A stretch of 64,000 nucleotides of DNA. It comes from Bathymodiolus brooksi (Eukaryota > Mollusca > Bivalvia > Mytilida > Modiolidae). Location: NCBI GenBank assembly GCA_963680875.1, contig OY804584.1, positions 95,624,031-95,688,030 on the forward strand. Direction: 5' to 3'. The translations under genes and the position numbers were made by a program. Of the stretch, positions 51,550 to 62,017 are shown in pieces (position 1 is the first letter of the stretch; every line of letters starts with the position of its first letter). The notes under the pieces are model-generated. The model saw only the letters and a program-made list of their open reading frames with translations, had not been told where the DNA came from and made no database searches.

Positions 51550-51625
51550 CGAAAAAAGTTTGAAGTTAACAAAGAGTTAATCAGAAGCCGTAAATTGAAG
51601 AAGGATAGATCAGTATAAGATAATA
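51550..51625 (-). repeat. Family B 3' fragment
   Basis: AGTTTGAAGTTAACAAAGAG, then GAAGCCGTAAATTGAAGAAG and a short tail. The rest, 51626-52029, is unrecognised. Confidence 0.55.
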
Positions 51626-52029
51626 ATTGTAATTAGTAAGTAAAACCAGTTCTTACCTAAGTTTTAGATGAATTAATTCTCATGGTCCATTACACTAGAA
51701 TATATTTGTTAATATCGCATTATTATCTTAATAAAAATCAGTGAAACTATTTAAATATTAATGTAAAAAGGGGGGTATACCTCATTATGTTCTGTGAATG
51801 GTTATTTGAACATATTGTACAAAGTTCTCTCTCTATGAACTATCACATGACGTTTTATTTATTAATCTGTATTGTGGGTACATGGGTATGTGAATGTATT
51901 GTAAATAGTGATCACGATAAACTACCGACATTGTATTTTACTGTTTACCATAATAATTATCACTTATACACAAAACATTATACAGGCACTTTATTAGAAA
52001 TATCTCCCTTTGATAACGCGTCCACCAGT

Positions 52030-52285
52030 TTATAAAAATGACCGTCGCGGACGTGAGCATGGTAGTTGCATTTACAACTACCTGTGTAATCAGTGCCTAT
52101 CAACACTCAAGTTGTGGAGTTCAAACTCCGTTCATGGCGAGGTGTACTCGATACAACTTTATGTGATAAAGTTTGTCAGTGACTTGCGACAGGTCGCTGG
52201 TTTTCTCCGTGTCCTCCGGTTTCCTCCACCAGTAAAACTGATTGCCACGATATAACTGAAATATTGTTGAAAGTGGCGTTAATCA
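52030..52285 (+). repeat. Meta-type SINE, full length
   Basis: A tRNA-like head (GAGCATGGTAGTTGCA as A box, GGAGTTCAAACTCCG as B box), core TTTGTCAGTGACTTGCGACA, GGTCGCTGGTTTTCTCCG, CCGGTTTCCTCCACCAGTAA, tail CACGATATAACTGAAATATT and GAAAGTGGCGTTAATCATCA. The best copy in the window. Confidence 0.8.
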
Positions 52286-52439
52286 TCATAAACCAAGCAA
52301 AACCAACTTTTACCTCCTTTATATATTTCATTTACGTCACACCATTTTGTTTGGACAGTTTTTCGTTTTTAAAAATTCACTGCTTTTTCTTTTGTTCTTG
52401 AATATTTGAGCTTTAACCATTTACTGTTTAGGCTTATTA

Positions 52440-55400
52440 ATATTTTGGTATCGAACTAAACGTCAAAAATGGACAATCTAGAGAAAGTGGCAACATAGGA
52501 TACACCAGACGAAGAAAAAAAAACACAAAATGTGTTGGACACCACTATACGCAAACAAACACAAATAAGACATGATCCCTCCTACAAACAACTGGAGGTA
52601 AAGACGAACCGAACACCCTAAATAAGACATGATCCCTCCTACAAACAACTGGAGGTAAAGACGAACCGAACACCCTAAATAAGACATGATCCCTCCTACA
52701 AACAACTGGAGGTAAAGACGAACCGAACACCCTAAATAAGACATGATCCCTCCTACAAACAACTGAGGGTAAAGACGAACCGAACACCCTAAATAAGACA
52801 TGATCCCTCCTACAAACAACTGGAGGTAAAGACGAACCGAACACCCTAAATAAAACATGATCCCTCCTACAAACAACTGGAGGTAAAGACGAACCGAACA
52901 CCCTAAATAAGACATGATCCCTCCTACAAACAACTGAGGGTAAAGACGAACCGAACACCCTAAATAAGACATGATTCCTCCTACAAACAACTGGAGGTAA
53001 AGACGAACCGAACACCCTAAATAAAACATGATCCCTCCTACAAACAACTGAGGGTAAAGACGAACCGAACACCCTACATAAGACATGATCCCTCCTACAA
53101 ACAACTGAGGGTAAAGGCGAACCGAACACCCTAAATAAGATATGATACCTCCTACAAACAACTGGAGGTAAAGACGAACCGAACACCCTAATTAAGACAT
53201 GATCCCTCCTACAAACAACTGAGGGTAAAGACGAACCGAACACCCTAAATAAGACATGATCCCTCCTACAAACAACTGAGGGTAAAGACGAACCGAACAC
53301 CCTAAATAAGATATGATACCTCCTACAAACAACTGGAGGTAAAGACGAACCGAACACCCTAATTAAGACATGATCCCTCCTACAAACAACTGAGGGTAAA
53401 GACGAACCGAACACCCTAAATAAAACATGATCCCTCCTACAAACAACTGAGGGTAAAGACGAACCGAACACCCTAAATAAGACATGATTCCTCCTACAAA
53501 CAACTGGAGGTAAAGACGAACCGAACACCCTAAATAAAACATGATCCCTCCTACAAACAACTGAGGGTAAAGACGAACCGAACACCCTAAATAAGACATG
53601 ATCCCTCCTACAAACAACTGAGGGTAAAGGCGAACCGAACACCCTAAATAAGATATGATACCTCCTACAAACAACTGGAGGTAAAGACGAACCGAACACC
53701 CTAATTAAGACATGATCCCTCCTACAAACAACTGAGGGTAAAGACGAACCGAACACCCTAAATAAGACATGATCCCTCCTACAAACAACTGAGGGTAAAG
53801 ACGAACCGAACACCCTAAATAAGATATGATACCTCCTACAAACAACTGGAGGTAAAGACGAACCGAACACCCTAATTAAGACATGATCCCTCCTACAAAC
53901 AACTGAGGGTAAAGACGAACCGAACACCCTAAATAAAACATGATCCCTCCTACAAACAACTGAGAGTAAAGACGAACCGAACACCCTAAATAAGACATGA
54001 TCCCTCCTACAAACAACTGGAGGTAAAGACGAACCGAACACCCTAAATAAGACATGATCCCTCCTACAACCAACTGGAGGTAAAGACGAACCGAACACCC
54101 TAAATAAGACATGATCCCTCCTACCAACAACTGGAGGTAAAGACGAACCGAACACCCTAAATAAGACATGATCCCTCCTACAAACAACTGGAGGTAAAGA
54201 CGAACCGAACACCCTAAATAAGACATGATCCCTCCTACAAACAACTGAGGGTAAAGACGAACCGAACACCCTAAATAAGACATGATCCCTCCTACAAACA
54301 ACTGGAGGTAAAGACGAACCGAACACCCTAAATAAAACTTGATCCCTCCTACAAACAACTGGAGGTAAAGACGAACCGAACACCCTAAATAAGACATGAT
54401 CCCTCCTACAAACAACTGAGGGTAAAGACGAACCGAACACCCTAAATAAGACATGATTCCTCCTACAAACAACTGGAGGTAAAGACGAACCGAACACCCT
54501 AAATAAAACATGATCCCTCCTACAAACAACTGAGGGTAAAGACGAACCGAACACGCTAAATAAGACATGATCCCTCCTACAAACAACTGAGGGTAAAGGC
54601 GAACCGAACACCCTAAATAAGATATGATACCTCCTACAAACAACTGGAGGTAAAGACGAACCGAACACCCTAATTAAGACATGATCCCTCCTACAAACAA
54701 CTGAGGGTAAAGACGAACCGAACACCCTAAATAAGACATGATCCCTCCTACAAACAACTGAGGGTAAAGACGAACCGAACACCCTAAATAAGATATGATA
54801 CCTCCTACAAACAACTGGAGGTAAAGACGAACCGAACACCCTAATTAAGACATGATCCCTCCTACAAACAACTGAGGGTAAAGACGAACCGAACACCCTA
54901 AATAAAACATGATCCCTCCTACAAACAACTGAGAGTAAAGACGAACCGAACACCCTAAATAAGACATGATCCCTCCTACAAACAACTGGAGGTAAAGACG
55001 AACCGAACACCCTAAATAAGACATGATCCCTCCTACAACCAACTGGAGGTAAAGACGAACCGAACACCCTAAATAAGACATGATCCCTCCTACCAACAAC
55101 TGGAGGTAAAGACGAACCGAACACCCTAAATAAGACATGATCCCTCCTACAATCAACTGGAGGTAAAGACGAACCGAACACCCTAAATAAGACATGATCC
55201 CTCCTACAAACAACCGGAGGTAAAGACGAACTGAACACCCTAAATAAGACATGATCCCTCCTACAAACAACTGGAGGTAAAGACGAACCGAACACCCTAA
55301 ATAAGACATGAACCCCCCCTACAAACAACTGAGGGGAAAGACGAACCGAACACCCTAAATAAGACATGATCCCTCCTACAAACAACTGGAGATAAAGACG

Positions 55401-56330
55401 AACCGAACCCCCTAAATAAGACATGATCCCTCCTACAAACAACTGGAGGTAAAGACGAACCGAACACCCTAAATAAGACATGATCCATCCTACAAACAAC
55501 TGGAGGTAAAGACGAACCGAACACCCTAAATAGACATGATCCCTCCTACAAACAACAGGAGGTAAAGACGAACCGAACACCCTAAATAAGACATGAACCC
55601 CCCTACAAACAACTGAGGGTAAAGACGAACCGAACACCCTAAATAAGACATGATCCCTCCTACAAACAACTGGAGGTAAAGACGAACCGAACACCCTAAA
55701 TAAGACATGATCCCTCCTACAAACAACTGGAGGTAAAGACGAACCGAACACCCTAAATAAGACATGATCCCTCCTACAAACAACTGGAGGTAAAGACGAA
55801 CCGAACACCCTAAATAAGACATGATCCCTCCTACAAACAACTGGAGGTAAAGACGAACCGAACACCCTAAATAAGACATGATCCCTCCTACCAACAACTG
55901 GAGGTAAAGACGAACCGAACACCCTAAATAAGACATGATCCCTCCTACAAACAACTGGAGGTAAAGACGAACCGAACACCCTAAATAAGACATGATCCCT
56001 CCTACAAACAACTGGAGGTAAAGACGAACCGAACACCCTAAATAAGACATGATCCCTCCTACAAACAACTGAGGGTAAAGACGAACCGAACACCCTAAAT
56101 AAAATATGAACCCTCCTACAAATAACTGGAGGTAAAGACGAATTGAACATCGTTTTCATGTGGAAATCGTAACGGACATCACAACACGGAACAAAACACG
56201 TAAATAGAACAACACATAATACTAAAAATATAAACAACACCTTAACCACCAAAACACCGGGGATGACCTCAGGTGCTCGCGACTACTAAGCAGTTCCTGC
56301 TTCTTATAAGACACCCAACGTGTTCCGGTG
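52440..56330 (-). repeat. Family C element inflated by a 57-bp array
   Basis: Left flank: AATGGACAATCTAGAGAAAG, TGTGTTGGACACCACTATAC. Right flank: GAAATCGTAACGGACATCAC, CACCGGGGATGACCTCAGGT. These match in order the complement of the unexpanded family C copy at 60950-61285. Family C shares its CAGGAACTGC..CACC module with family B but has a different 3' part. Confidence 0.8.
52563..56130. repeat. 57-bp minisatellite, about 62 copies
   Basis: The unit is AAATAAGACATGATCCCTCC, TACAAACAACTGGAGGTAAA, GACGAACCGAACACCCT. Variants are GGAGGT/GAGGGT, GACATG/AACATG/GATATG and AAATAAG/AATTAAG. A rare GAGAGT variant recurs at 53962 and 54931, exactly 17 units (969 bp) apart, with matching neighbours. 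Because 57 is 19 codons, a 1235-codon minus-strand frame stays open; it is an artefact. Confidence 0.95.
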
Positions 56331-57544
56331 AAAGTATTGGTATTGATAGAGGAAAGAAAATATATGCATAAAAAGTAAAAGTTCCATTGTCATTTGAGAT
56401 ATGGATATTTCGTAACGGTCAACCAGACTGATGACGACGGTAGAATTTCTGTAGCGATGACTTTAACCTAGGAGCAACGTAGCCTTGTTTAAGTAGCCAT
56501 TGTGTCAGCAGCTGAACTCTGTCCAGAAAATCACTGTACTGGGCACAAACTCTTGAATAACATATGAGTTGTGAAATGTAAATTCCATATGCTGGTGATG
56601 TTGGAATATTACTACTGATGAAGGGGAAGTTGACTATTGGAAAAATGAAGTCAATGCGTTTGTCGTAGAGTTTTGTTTTTGATCTTCCGTTGTCGATTTG
56701 ATCAATACAGAAATGGCAATTATTAAGATTTTCAGACCATGTAGTTACATGAAATCAAATCGATCTTGTCCGTTTCAGGGAAGGTACTAAAACAAGATTT
56801 TTATTTGATAGCAATATCGATGGTTTGTCGCTTGGATTGCTCTTTTACGTTTTAACGATTATCGGTATCGATAAATACGTTTCAGACAAAAACAAACAAA
56901 ACGTGAGCCAAATACTTGCATTCTTCAATAATTGGAATGTAAAATCAGAAAGAAAATTGTGCCGACCACACTTTGTAACCGACCGTCATCTTCAAGATAA
57001 ATAACTTATTCACACTAGAAATTTCTGTTTTCTTTTAATTCTTAATTTTTAATTCTTTTATCTGATTAATTTTAATAGTTTCCTTTAAGTGGTATTTTAC
57101 TTTCCCCAGAATATGCTAATAATTCTATGAATTTCTAAGAAAACATTGAGAAGGCATTATCATGGTAATAAGTTGGCATTAACAGTGCTTACCTGCAGGT
57201 GGCTTTTCTTTCATCTTATCTTAAATCAAAATATTTTCTTACTAATTTGTAACTACATTGTATATGTATTAATCTCTAGAACTAATCACATATCTCTAAA
57301 CAGATTACGTAGGAATACCCCCATTGTCTTTGGTGTATGGTTATATGAACATATTGTAATGTGTTATCACAGTAGACTATCAAATAACATTGTATTGTTT
57401 ATTTTAGCAACTGATACATATATAAGATTAAAATAGAGTCGCAATTAGTGAATTATTGGTTCATTATTGAACAGGGCGTTTAATCCAAATCGACTTTTAA
57501 TAATTGTATAGCTCAGTTATATCCTGGCGACCATATTTTTTCTC
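56331..57544. other. No gene seen
   Basis: 56430-56620 resembles 32050-32180 (GTGTCAGCAGCTGAACTCTGTC, CATATGAGTTGTGAAATGTA), a low-copy repeat. 57470-57540 has a weak Meta-SINE tail (CAGTTATATCCTGGCGACCA). The rest is unrecognised. Confidence 0.45.
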
Positions 57545-57875
57545 TCCAAACTTTATGCTCAATATAGGCCTGAATAGCACGCTAGTCGTATTTCACAAAA
57601 TTATTATTGAATATTTAGCACAAGCAAAACCAATAAGGGCGTTTCGACTTTTAATTTTGGGTTGTATTGCTCCCATAACTTTAAATTATTTGGCTTTCTA
57701 ATCTTTCAAATTTGAGCGCACCTGATGAAGGTTATTCCAGAAACGCGTCGTGCGCACTAAATTTGATAAAAAAAAAAAAATCAACTTCGAGCTCAATATA
57801 GGCCTAAATATCACGCTAGTCGTATTTCACAAAAATTATTATTGAATATTTAGTACAAGCAAAACCAATAATGCA
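57545..57875 (+). repeat. Dispersed repeat with poly(A), partly duplicated
   Basis: CTCAATATAGGCCTGAATAG through TTAGCACAAGCAAAACCAAT is repeated at 57793-57870. Between them, ATTGCTCCCATAACTTTAAA, CACCTGATGAAGGTTATTCC, AGAAACGCGTCGTGCGCAC and an A13 run at 57768 look like the 3' end of a retroposon. A minus-strand scrap of the same sequence is at 59487-59580. Confidence 0.55.
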
Positions 57876-59486
57876 AAATTATTGAAATTTAATAAGAATA
57901 CGTATTCTGAAGAACATCAACCCTGCGCCATATTGAAGAAAATTATAATCGAGAAATCAAAACGGGAGAGAAGATATCAAACATCCGTAAAGCAGATCAA
58001 GTGATATAAATTTTCAATTATTTTTATTGAAAAATGTTGTAAAATATTGTATTGTGCAAAGATGTATTTTAGAGTTTAACAATTTTGATCAAACTAAACA
58101 CATATAAAAAATCTAATTAAGCCCCAGACATTTAAGAAATCAAAACCTTTATGCTGTTTTATACAAGAAGCCATTGATCTCAGAGCAAATCACATTGCTC
58201 AAGTTTTAATGTAACCAAACTATATTAATTCCAACATTTATTATTGACTGAATATATGCTGCTTGTTTTCATTTATTATCACTATATTGTCAAAATTATG
58301 TAATGTTTTGCATGCACTTCACATATGATATTTTCAAATGGAAATAATTTAAATTTAAATTTGAATTTAAATTGTAATAATTAATAACCTATAATTAATT
58401 ATATCTTTGCTATGCATATGATCTTAGCTTATTATTAGAAGAAAATAGGTACAGAACATATTTTGAACTAGTATTACACGAGGGTGGTAAAACCCATTAC
58501 GATGTTGTTGATCAAAACGATGGAATTACTTTTATTTGGTTTATCAGTCTCTAGAAAAACATCATGCTGTGAGGTTTATACCCTAAAACTAGCTTAATCA
58601 TGCCACTTTCATCTATTGGCGGGATACAGTTTATCAAGAATACAATCTAATTGGAATTAGATCATTAAGTGCCCTCTCTTTTACAACATGTCACGAATGC
58701 ATCTCAAACTCAATCACATAAGGGACAATCTGTTTAAAATCAGATCTATCACTGTCCACCCCCATCCCCTTTACTGATATTATTGCGGCATGGGAGATCT
58801 GAGGAAACCCCGTTACGAAACGCATGCGAGCGATTATATGTTATTAATATATAATGAAGGATGAATACGGTAATGACCTTTTTGGCTAAAAATGCGTAGC
58901 ATGCAAAGCAGCTTAGGTCAAAAGTATTCGTTTAATCAAATTCCCGCTTAGAAAGTAAAACTGAAGTAACTACTGGTACACTTCCCTATTGTAGGTTGTT
59001 AAGGAGACTATTAGACACTATGTAAGTTGCTGACCAATAGAGATAGTGGCCAGTGATGAGGACTTATAGTACATGTACACCTAAATTCTGGACACTATTC
59101 TCGCCTAGTCAATGCTTAGCACAACATTATTATATAAATAATATCGCTATTAAGCAAACAATAGACTGAACTTATTTAAACAAAAATATGAATTAATAGT
59201 ATTCATATACAAACAAGAAACCAATGTGATAGAAAGACCACACTTTGAAGTAAGTATTAGTCACTTATCGTTATCAGCTGATCGACAAAACAGACCTACA
59301 TAAAATTAAGCTTTTTGTACTACTGTCAAAATAAATATTTAATATATTGACAGACTAATCAATTTCCAATTTCAGCATCACCGGAAGTGACACGTTTGCA
59401 CTAACAGTGGTCAATAAGAATAGGGTGAATAATAAGGATAAGCTTACATAAGTATATTGTACTAAAAACGTAGATATCGAATTAAG
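57876..59486. other. No gene seen
   Basis: AT-rich single-copy-looking DNA. A short self-complementary AAATTTAAATTT-type run lies at 58346-58375. Confidence 0.45.
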
Positions 59487-59580
59487 TGCACACGACGCGT
59501 TTCTGGATTAACCTTCATCAGGTACGTTTCTGGATTAACCTACACATCAGGTACGCTCAATATCAAAATATTAGAAAACC
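59487..59580 (-). repeat. Fragment of the ACGCGTCGTG repeat with a 31-bp duplication
   Basis: CACACGACGCGTTTCTGGAT, TAACCTTCATCAGGTACG, then TTTCTGGATTAACCTACACA and TCAGGTACG again: the middle is duplicated in tandem. Confidence 0.55.
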
Positions 59581-59606
59581 AAATGGTTTATGTGGTTAGA
59601 GTTCTG

Positions 59607-60099
59607 GGGTCCGTTGTTCAACTTGTCGTTACCTTAATTGCATGATGAGCCATAATCAGTCGTTAAAAATTTAAGCGAGTGATTAGTTAACGCAATGATT
59701 AAATTCTGTTGCTCAACACTCAGGGATGTCCTCTTGGCTGTGGGTCTTTCCAAACTACCTCTCAGTTCATTCGCCAGGTAATCAATAGTTGCTTTACCAA
59801 AGTGAAACCGCTGCCTCAGCTGCTCATCACTATAGTTCATGGTCAGGGGGTATGTTCCTCTAAAATGTCTATCGTGTCTCACTCTTGGCATATTAAATGC
59901 TGCATTAGCGGCCAAATTTAATCGAATGACTAAAATTTAACACAGCCCTTATAGGTCGATTAGTTATAACGACAGATTAGTGAATGATTAAATCTAACGA
60001 CAAGTTGAACAACAGCTAACGCAATGATTAAATTTAATCACATGATTAAGAAAAAATTAACGCAGTGTTAGGGTTAATGACAAGTTGAACAACAGACCC
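59607..60099. mobile_element. Harbinger element with transposase remnant
   Basis: The ends GGGTCCGTTGTTCAACTTGT and ACAAGTTGAACAACAGACCC are near-perfect inverted repeats, flanked by CTG on both sides, a 3-bp CWG duplication. TIR-like sequence also recurs internally at 59995-60017. The interior carries the N-terminal part of a HARBI1-like protein (59634-59915, minus). It shares termini with the palindromic MITE at 37116-37353. Confidence 0.8.
59634..59915 (-). pseudogene. HARBI1-like transposase N-terminal fragment
   Basis: The 93-codon frame reads RVRHDRHFRGTYPLTMNYSD, EQLRQRFHFGKATIDYLANE and LRGSLERPTAKRTSLSVEQQ. The series acidic-x-LR-R-F-F..I..L...L....R..L....Q is the conserved N-terminal region of Harbinger transposases, which precedes the DDE core. 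The core is absent: after about residue 73 the frame runs into terminal-repeat sequence. It is an internal deletion derivative. Confidence 0.65.
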
Positions 60100-60369
60100 C
60101 TGGGTGTTTAGCGCAAGTATGTCATTGGTGATCAGCTTTATTTTTGGAAAAATATGCTTAGTGCACCTCTCGTCATGCACTAATTGTATATGTAGATGCA
60201 CATTAAATTTTAATGTTCATTTGAACCCGGAAACGACGCCATCTTAAATTATATTTTGTAACTTTGAGCTGACAAGACAAATTGTTTTCAAATACTCTTT
60301 AACCGCTGAGATTGAGCCAATTTAATGTATAAAAAAAGCAACATGAATCCCTTAGTACACTCTGTGAGA
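60100..60369. other. No gene seen
   Basis: Nothing recognised between the Harbinger element and the next repeat. Confidence 0.45.
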
Positions 60370-60550
60370 ACAGTTTGCTGATACCAAAGGGGTAGTTATT
60401 TGAAGACGTAAATCGAAGAAGGTAAGAAAATACAATGAGGTAGTAGGGCAGGCAATAGTCCACAAAACAATACTTGGAAAGCATGCCATTGAGCGAAACG
60501 AACCCCACAAAACTCGAGAGGGTTAGCAGTTTCTGTTCCACTATTGTAAA
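60370..60550 (-). repeat. Family B copy
   Basis: It starts TTTGCTGATACCAAAGGGGT and runs to TTTCTGTTCCACTATTG. The copy directly precedes a family C fragment. Confidence 0.6.
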
Positions 60551-60617
60551 ACTCTCAAGCAATTTGTACATTGACCCCTCCCCTTCATATGATGTTCCAA
60601 GTTGCACTCCATTGCTA

Positions 60618-60745
60618 CAAAAATTGTTGTCCTATTTTGTGTCTTTAAGTTCTTAGATCCGTGTTGTGATGTCCATTACGATTTCCGTACAAAAAACACG
60701 TTCGGTTTTACCTGCAGGTGTTTGTTCAGTCTTAACAATTAATTC
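60618..60745 (+). repeat. Family C fragment, one array unit start
   Basis: TTGTTGTCCTATTTTGTGTC, CGTGTTGTGATGTCCATTAC, GATTTCCGTAC, then TTCGGTTTTACCTGCAGGTG, the beginning of the 57-bp segment as a single copy. Confidence 0.65.
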
Positions 60746-60949
60746 AAATCTTAGTTATGAATTCATCTTGCAGTTAAAAAAAGAAATGATATCAATCTTC
60801 TATTACATTTAGATAACAATGAATTAAGAAATGTTATGATTCTTTAATTTGATATTACTTCTCTAGCAAGAACCTAAAAAGCAAAATGAAATTTACATAC
60901 AAATTTTGCAATAACAATTATGTTGTCAACAACAGCAAATCATTGGTGG

Positions 60950-61285
60950 ACAGGAACTGCTTATCCTTCGCGAGCACCTGAGTTCACCCCCGGTTTTTTG
61001 GTGGGGTCCATGTTGCTAATCTTTTTATTTTTTGTTGTTGTCCTATTGTGTGTCTTTACGTTCTGAGTTTCGTGTTGTAATGTCCGTTACGATTTCCTCA
61101 TAAAGCGATATTCGGGTCGCCTTTACCTCCAGTTGTTTGTATGAGGATGCATATCTTATTTACGTTATTTGTGTCTGTTTGCGTATAGTGGTGTCCAGCA
61201 CATAGTGTGTTGTGGTTTATTTCTTCATCTTGTGCACTCTGTGTGTTGCCAGTTTCTCTGGATTATCATTTTTTGAGTGCCCCTT
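60950..61285 (+). repeat. Family C element, unexpanded
   Basis: CAGGAACTGCTTATCCTTCG, GTTGTAATGTCCGTTACGAT, one 57-bp unit (TCGGGTCGCCTTTACCTCCA through TATCTTATTTA), TGTCTGTTTGCGTATAGTGG, TTGCCAGTTTCTCTGGATTA. It is the ancestor-like form of the array-bearing copy at 52440-56330. Confidence 0.8.
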
Positions 61286-62017
61286 CAGTATTATGTAACG
61301 TTTATTTGTAACAATATAACTGTAACGCTATTTTCTTTTTCAAGGTTAATTCCACTATTGTAAAATGTTGATCATTTAGAATTATTTCTACTCCGGCATT
61401 TCCTTGGTTGGTTTATTTTGTTTGTCGCTATGGATACCATTAGATAATGTCAAATGTCAATAACGATTGAATCACATAGAATTCATAGGAACCACGTGTA
61501 GTGTTAAATATACATTTAATGACGGCTTGATTTAACAAAGACTTTAATTGTTACATAAATAAGAATTAAAACTTATAACACAATGCTATAACTTTAACAA
61601 ACCTTTATGGAAATGATATAATTTTTAAAATAAAATGAAATCAAAACAAACCCATTTTACATCTGTTAATGGTACTATATTATGATATGTTGTAAGACAA
61701 TATTTAAATACATTTAAATGACGCTATAACATCAAGACCTCCCGTATATTTACTTGCAAGTAAATATTTAAAAAAAAACCTTTTAAGGCAGAATTTAATA
61801 CATTTAAATCTATTTAAATAAAGGTTAGAGAATACCGAAAAATGAAGAATCCAGAGAAATTGGCAACAAGACGAAGATGAGATGATCTTAGAATTTCGAT
61901 TTGCGAGCTCATGATAAGCAGACTCTAAACGTGATCAGTTGTAAATTTAAACATTTTTTTTTATAACAGTTTATTGAAGTGTCTGATCTGTACCAAGGGA
62001 GTAACTAGACCGTCCAT
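61286..62017. other. No gene seen; family C end
   Basis: 61843-61880 reads AAAAATGAAGAATCCAGAGA and AATTGGCAACAAGACGAAG, the terminal piece of family C again (minus). Otherwise AT-rich. Confidence 0.5.

Noticed and set aside
52545..56252. 1235-codon minus-strand open frame
   Set aside because: Pure translation of the 57-bp tandem array; the unit length is a multiple of 3 and lacks stops. No start context, domain or non-repetitive part.
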